Source: Bilabrum cf. latius (taxonomy: Eukaryota; Bigyra: Bicosoecida; Bigyra; Bicosoecida). Taken from it: 64,000 bases of DNA. The notes under the pieces are model-generated. The model worked only from the letters and a program-made list of their open reading frames with translations, did no database searches and was not told where the DNA came from. The DNA is taken from positions 310,001-374,000 of the forward strand of contig OZ237738.1 of NCBI GenBank assembly GCA_965178125.1. The letters are read 5' to 3'. This document shows, one piece after another, positions 57,996 through 64,000 of the stretch. The position numbers and the translations under genes are program-made. The stretch's first letter is position 1. Each line of letters begins with the position of its first letter.

Positions 57996-60900
57996 TCACA
58001 CGCTTGCCCCGGCATCCGCGGCGGCGGCCCCTCCCTTGGCCGCTGCAGCTGCCTTGGCCGCTGTCCGCCTGGCAGCCATCGAGGACTTCTGGTCCTTTCG
58101 CAGTCCCCGGAGGCCCTGGGCCCTGCCGAACTTGGCGGAAGTGGTGCTGGAGCCCGCACCAGATCGGCTGGCAGCCATAGGGTTGACCACCTGGCTGCCT
58201 GCGCCGCGACCCATTACGGCAGCATCAGACCCAGCATGAGTTCGCTGGGGCGCAAATGCCATGCCAGACTTCCTTCGGGGCGCCTTCGATCCCCGCCCCT
58301 CGCTCTGTGCCTTGGCTTGCTCCTCTGATTGCATGGCAGCCAGCCGGTCAACCCGAAGCGCCTCGTTGTCGTCTAGCACGCCCTGCACCAGCTCCCTCAC
58401 GTTATCCCATTGTCCCGGTGCTGGAGGCTAGCCTCCGTTTAGGATCTCCGTCAGGGTCAGCCCACCGACGCTGCGTGTCGCGGCAGGATCCACGGAACCG
58501 GCGTCCAGAGAGCGCATGCTAGCCTTGGCAACGAGCGGGTTGTTGTGGAACTGGGTCTGGGCATCAGCGTCGCCGTCTCTGCCTGACTCTGGTGCGAATC
58601 CAGCAGCAGTACCCGCGCCCATTTGGAAGTCTCCATCCTTGGTGACGCCTGCTTTGCGAGCGGTCTTGCCCTGCTTCACACCAGCCATTGTCTTCTCCTC
58701 CCGGCGCTTCTTCTGCTCCTCCGTCTCGCCGAAGCAGTTTGCGGCTGCTTCGGGCTGGAAGACGATGAAGATCTCGATGAACACCACCGAAAGCCAGTAC
58801 ACGATCGAGCTGAAGATGATCAGCAGCGCAAGGTACGTGAGGGTGTCACGCTCCACGGTGTTCTGACCCGATGAGGCGAAACGGTCGCTCTCGAACATGA
58901 GGCCAGACAGGCACAGGAGCACAGCGCAGAACAGCAGCGTGCTCTCAAGTCCGTTGTACGACAGGAAGTACAGACTGGCAGAGGAAATCATGTGATTGGC
59001 CTGCTTCTGAGCCTCTGCAGCGGACCAGCCATTGCCGCCTGCCGGTGCCGAACGGACACGGTTGCGACGCATTTGGTCGCGATGCTGGGCTTCGATCTTG
59101 GCGTGCATGTCAGAATACCGGGCCTTGATGGCATGCTCCTCCAGCACCAGCTTGTGGTCGCTGGGTGACATGTAGGGCTCGTGCTTGGTCTGCAGCGTGT
59201 ACCCGATGAACAGCACGAGCAGACTCATGGCCAGCTGGTAGGACGGGACAGTAGCGAACATGAGGCTGGTCAGCGCCAGTGCGAACTTGCGGGCGAAAAG
59301 CACCAGTATCCAGTACCACTTGCCAGGCTTGAAGAACTGGTACATGCGCGAGAACTTCTTGCGGAACTCGTACCCATCGTTGCCAAGACGCTCCCTGGTC
59401 TCGGGCTCGTCGCGAGCACGGGACAGCTGGTCGCGCTTGACCATTTTCTTGTTGCTCCAAAGCAAGTACCCGATGAACACTGGGAACGCGATAATGTACA
59501 CGATCAATGCGATGATGGCGAAGGGCAGCAGTGTCAGGTGCGTCCCACCGGCCTCGTAGCACTCGATGTCAGTCTGGCCGCCCATGTACCTGGCCGTGTC
59601 AGGGTTGCTGCCATCCTCGCCCACGATGCGCTGGCAGTTGAACACGTCCAGAGTGAAGCGAGACAGCATCAGGTCTGCGATTTGTGGCGGGGGCAAACAA
59701 ACAAATTCAAAGGATAGCATGAGATGCAAGTACTAGCAGGCTTCTAGCCGAAATGGGCCAATCACGAGATAGGATGCAACAAGGGAGAGGACTCACAAGC
59801 CACGTATCCGAACACCAGGAGCACGGAGATCAGCTGAGGAAGGTGGCCGTTCAAGTTGGTCGTGTGGCCAAGCACGCAACGCTTGTACACGAGCTTGGCA
59901 ACGTGAAGGATACCGAAGAAGACAGCCACCAGCAGCGGCAGAACCATGAACGCGAACCACTTGCCCTGGTAAGCGAGCGACGGCACCACGCACTCCGGAG
60001 CCGTAAGCTCGATGTTGAGGTTGAAGGCGGACATGATCTGGAACATCTGCCGGATCAGCTCGGGCCAGGCGATGCGAGCAGAGGCGAAGATCGCAAGCAC
60101 CTGGAAGTAGTCGATTCCGATCTGCGAGATGGTAGCGGCACAAGGACAAAATTGAATGGGAAGTATGCTAAATATACAAGAAGCAAGGACGATACGACGA
60201 GGAGATCAAAGCGCTAGCTCACGCTGATGAATGCCAGGTTCACGTTCTTGGAGTTGAGCACGTACGCAGCGCCACCAGCCACGCATGCGGCAGCGATCAG
60301 GGCAAGGAACAGCAGCCATGGGTTGTCCGGGCACTCCTCGCAGAAGCCGTTGATGCGGTAGTGCGTGCCCTCTGCGCAAGAGGCGCAGCGCACACCCTCG
60401 TACCCATCAGCACACACGTTGTTGCCCAGGCAAGCCTCGGCGGGCTGGCAAGCCACGAACTCTGAGCAGTTGGTGCGCGTGAAGCGGCGCTCGGGGTGGC
60501 AGCGGGCGCTCGGCTGCCAAGTCCACACTTCATTCTCAGGGTTGGCCTCGTCGGGCGCGAAGAAGCCGTTCTAGTGGGTAAGTCGGAACCAGCCCTCGAT
60601 GGCGTAGGGCTCGTCCAGGCGACCGGGGCACTCGGCACCATCGGGGCACTGCAGGCAGTACTCTCCGTCCTGTCCGTAGTAGTCCTTGGCGCACATGAGC
60701 TGCAGCCGGATGCGGTAATCGCGCTCTTCGAAGTGACTCGTCTAGCCTGCCACAGTCACGGTCAGATTCTTGTGGCCCGCGCGATGCCTTGGCAGTGAGC
60801 AGGTCAGCTCGTCATCGGCCTGCCACTCGGCGTCTACGCACTCAAGCCCGCCCACGTTGATGCTGACGGGCGTCTCGGTCACACCAAAGTTGATGCCCAA

Positions 60901-63900
60901 CAGCGAGATCTCTTCGCCCTCGGCGTCGGGCGGGTTCGGGAATACGCCAGTCGTGACCGGCGGGTCGTAGTGGAAGAACACTGTCTCGGCAGGGCTGGAC
61001 CTGCCATCAGCGGCAATCACCACCACGGATTGGTTCGGGAACATGCCAGCCGGGGCTGAGCACACCAGACGAGTGTGTGAGTGTGCTGGAATCGCAGCTG
61101 GCGGCAACCCACCCCCACCGGAGCTTGCGATGGCATCGGCCGCAGCCTGGGACCCGCCCAGCGGCAGCAGCTCGCAGGAGCGCCCGCCAATGAGGGCGCG
61201 GGCCCCGGAGACACCGAAGCTGGATCCCTCGATGATGAGGTCGTACCCACCGATCGTGCGACCGGTGCCAGGCCGCACCGAGAAAACACGAGGAGGGGCG
61301 TAGTCGAACAGTAGCGGGCTGCTCTGCTGCACTGGGTCGTCCAACGAGAACTGCTCTCCCACGCGGACACCCACGCTCCAGCCCAGACCCTGCCCCTCTG
61401 GAACATCGAACACGATGGTTGAATGGTTGTGGGCTGACACGTTCATCGTGGGCACCAGCAGCTGCTCCAACGGAGCACCAGGCGCCTGCCGCCGCTGGAA
61501 CACCACAGTGGCACCCGAGATGCCAAAGTCGTCACCATACATCACGATCTTCTCACCGCCCTCTGTGGAGGCAGTGGGGGGTGACAGCACGCGAGGGAAG
61601 GGGAAGTTGTACCGGAATGCGGAGCCTGGCGCGGACGAGGTCGCAACACCACCAACAGTCACAGTCACCACTACGTCGGATCCCTGGCCCTCGGGTACGT
61701 CGCAGCGGATGACACTGTGAGCGTCTTCAGTCAGGAGCGGTGCAGTGACCGAGCAAGTCTGCGCGGATGCTGCCCCAGGCCAGGAGATGGTCACGGTAGG
61801 CACGGCGGTACCAGGTTGGAAGCGACCGAAGTGGTCGCCTGCCAGCACGATGGAGCCGCCCGTGGTAGGGACGCGGGCAGGCGAGGCCACGCCTATGGTG
61901 GGAGCGTTGTGGTGGAAGTCGATTCGACCAGGAGAGCTGGGCTCTTGCACACCGTACACATCATCACCAGTGTTGGGCTGGCCCTGGAACAGCCTGAACC
62001 GGAAGCCCCTGCCTTCGCCACCATGCTTGCGGAAGGTCACCATCGCATTGGACCAGGTGGGCGTGTCCACATTGGGAGGGAACACGGCAGCAGCAAACGA
62101 AGGGCCAGACGTCGGCGGCTCCAACTCGACGGTACCCCTTGGCCCGAAGTTCATGCCCACGATGCGGACCATGCCAGGCCTCGTCGGCACAACGAGCTCC
62201 ATGTCCGTGCCGCCGACCACGCGATCCACACGCTCGTAGTCGAGGTATGTGCCCGGGTTGCTGGCATCCTCTGGAGCGAACTGCACTTCCTGCACGATCG
62301 GGGCCGCATACGTGAGGCACGGGGCGCCGCTGTCTGCGCACGAAATGGCAAGCCGACGGCCGCGATGGGCAGAGAGCTGCCTGCCGTAGGCAAGGGATGC
62401 ACCCGTCTCTGCTGACAACCGCCTGGACGAGTTGCCCGCATCCGGGGTGATGATGCTCTCAGAGGTGAGGGCACCGACCTTGATCACCACCGGCACTTCG
62501 GCACCGACACCAGGCGGCGTGGTACACGTGATGGCGTGGGTGGGCTCGGCGCACGCGGAGTTGTTGCTGTTGGTAGGAGTGAAAATGACCGAGACGCTGC
62601 CGCAGGTAGCCTCCGTGTCACCCACAAGCACGGTGGTTTCTCCATCCCTCAAGTTACACGCCTCCACCGTGATCTCGTCGCCACCAGCCGGGCTGAACTC
62701 CTGGCCCTCGAACGACTGCTGGCCGTTGCGGCCGAACACTGGCGCAATCTCGGTGAACGTGACCTTGCCCGAGGACTGCCCGCCAGCGACGATCATGATG
62801 GCGCCCTGTGTGTGCGGCGTGCGGGCCACCACAGCGTCATGACCCCACACGATCGCAGTGACCTCGTGCTCGGGGCCAAAGTCAGACTCAGCGATGCCCA
62901 CATTACTGGACACATACAGCCGACCGCACCCGGTCGGGTTGTCAACAGTCCGCTGCGCACCGCAGAAGTTGCTACCCACAATGTCGAGCCGTGTGAAGCC
63001 AGGAAGCTCCGAATCAGGCCGGGGATTGAGCGCTCGGATAGCGGGTGCCTCGAAGCTGGCAGGGGCCGACAGAGACTGCACCCCGAGAGCGGCAGCACCA
63101 CGACCAGATCCAGCGGTAGATGCCACCTGAGCCGACACCGGGACGTTGGCACCGGCACCTTCTGGTGAGATCGCAAACAGCACGTGCAGCGAGGTAGCCA
63201 CAGCCCCGATGGCACCCGCGTCGCAAGACAGGGTGGACCCAGCGCTGTTGAGCTGGGCCACCAGCGCCTGACGTGCCACATCTTCGTTGATCAGAGGATA
63301 TCGAAGACCAGCACCGGCAGCCACGGGCTCCCCATATCCAGGGTATCCCCAGTTAGCCAGCTGCTGCGAAGTGGGAGCACTCACAGTCGGGTAAGCAGCC
63401 AGAGCCGCAGGCGCAAGGGGCTGCACCTCCACAGCAGCCCCAGACGGAAGGGAGAATGCGAATGTCACGTCAGAGTCCGAGTCCATTAGCGCCAGATCGG
63501 TCGAGACGATCGTCACCACTTGCCCACCACGAGTGGGCAGCAGCCTGGGATGCACGCTGCGCACCGCAGGGGGTGCGTATGCGGCAGTGAGCAACGACGG
63601 CGATGAAATGCGTCCAGCGATGGACACCCGCCAGTTGGCACCGCCATCGGCTGACATGGGTGAGATGCCCGGCACCGTCTAGCACGTGATCTGGTTGTGG
63701 TCCACCAGGGTGCAATCAGCGGCAGCGTACTCAGACCCACTCGCCCCGTAGTACACGGCCTCGAGGAAAGGACCAGGGGTGGTGGCAGGACCGAAGTGCT
63801 GGCCATCGATCACCACGCTCTGGCCACCGTCCGAGCTCATCAGCTGGGCGCGAAGCACGGATGCAGGCTGGTTCGAGCCGCCTGCAACCACGCTGTCGTC

Positions 63901-64000
63901 AGAACCAGATACAGAGGATCCGTTGACCACGGGCCCAGTTGACGCCCCACACCCCTTGTACAGCAAGTCCAGCGCACGGACCTCTGCGGCATACGATTCG
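57996..64000 (-). CDS. Giant IPT-TIG multi-TM surface receptor, copy B (5' end outside window)
   Basis: Exons are 64000-60223, 60121-59797 and 59674-57996, ending at TGA 57996-57998. Splice sites and intron lengths are the same as in copy A. Visible residues cover the later IPT/TIG repeats, the Cys-rich juxtamembrane part, all transmembrane segments and the tail. Over about 5.5 kb the protein differs from copy A by roughly 1% (for example LECVDAEWQ against LECEDAEWQ). The cytoplasmic tail after the AK of LVAK (58524) is only moderately similar yet has exactly the same length. Sense TAGs at 63679-63681, 60742-60744, 60571-60573 and 60101-60103 are shared with copy A. The TAG at 58428 is private, replacing a Lys codon of copy A. 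The same adhesion or sensing role is inferred; the divergent tail suggests a different intracellular output. Confidence 0.88.
57996..64000 (-). repeat. Right arm of the large inverted duplication
   Basis: This arm is the mirror image of 2620-8624. Arms face each other across about 49 kb of single-copy genes. The near-identical part is 58524-64000; the remaining part to the stop is diverged and contains one short identical patch. Confidence 0.92.

Noticed and set aside
1-64000. Widespread pseudogenes or frameshifts explaining the in-frame TAGs
   Set aside because: Only TAG appears in frame. TAA and TGA are absent from more than 16,000 coding codons, reading frames never shift, and catalytic motifs are intact.
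1-64000. TAG read as leucine or another residue
   Set aside because: Conserved positions in the Hippo kinase, the GQCQC EGF pattern, the CAG-GGA repeat and the TAG-CAG-CAA run in katanin all favour Gln.
1-64000. A bacterial or viral origin
   Set aside because: Spliceosomal introns in most genes, katanin, Hippo, HECT, ADAT1 and GH79 heparanase indicate a cellular eukaryote. No operons or ribosome binding sites were seen.
2620-64000. Terminal inverted repeats of a mobile element
   Set aside because: The arms are the coding sequence of a cellular receptor. The interior holds ordinary housekeeping genes, and no transposase, integrase or target duplication was seen.

Overview
This is a eukaryotic nuclear window from a GC-rich protist. 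Thirteen genes are visible, two of them cut by the window ends. Introns are short (88-159 bp) and start with GT and end with AG. Products include a Hippo/MST kinase, katanin p80, a HECT ligase, a tRNA adenosine deaminase, an FAD synthase, and very large surface proteins with cadherin, IPT/TIG, EGF, Calx-beta, PA14 and filamin-like domains. I cannot assign the lineage. Katanin suggests a microtubule-rich, probably ciliated cell.

The key to reading the window is its genetic code. In every gene TAG occurs in frame and behaves as glutamine, while TGA (12 of 13 gene ends) and TAA (1 of 13) terminate. Under the standard code the window looks like dozens of broken fragments. With TAG read as Gln it collapses into long, intact, domain-consistent genes. 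TAG falls where Gln is expected in the Hippo activation segment, in a Gln-Gly hexanucleotide repeat, in LRRs, in laminin-EGF repeats and in FAD synthase. About 120 sense TAGs are present. The assignment equals NCBI translation table 15.

Layout. 1-8624 (+): 3' part of a giant multi-TM receptor, copy A. 8980-21615 (-): 4,158-aa surface protein. 21914-24084 (-): N-myristoylation-type LRR protein. 24301-28791 (-): MIT/pseudokinase/HECT fusion. 28946-31258 (-): ADAT1-like deaminase interrupted by low-complexity repeats. 31428-34355 (+): katanin p80. 34500-36392 (-): Hippo/MST kinase with SARAH domain. 36517-38584 (+): unknown basic, disordered protein. 38724-51649 (-): 4,277-aa unknown helical giant. 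52190-53881 (+): FAD synthase. 54009-55655 (-): GH79 heparanase. 55774-57470 (+): G6S-type sulfatase. 57996-64000 (-): receptor copy B, an inverted near-identical duplicate of copy A.

From 28 kb onward the genes are mostly head-to-head pairs separated by about 120-540 bp (ADAT1/katanin, Hippo/unknown, giant/FAD synthase, heparanase/sulfatase), with tail-to-tail gaps of about 130-145 bp between pairs. The heparanase/sulfatase pair fits one task, the breakdown of sulfated glycosaminoglycan. The receptors and the giant extracellular protein fit cell-surface adhesion or sensing.
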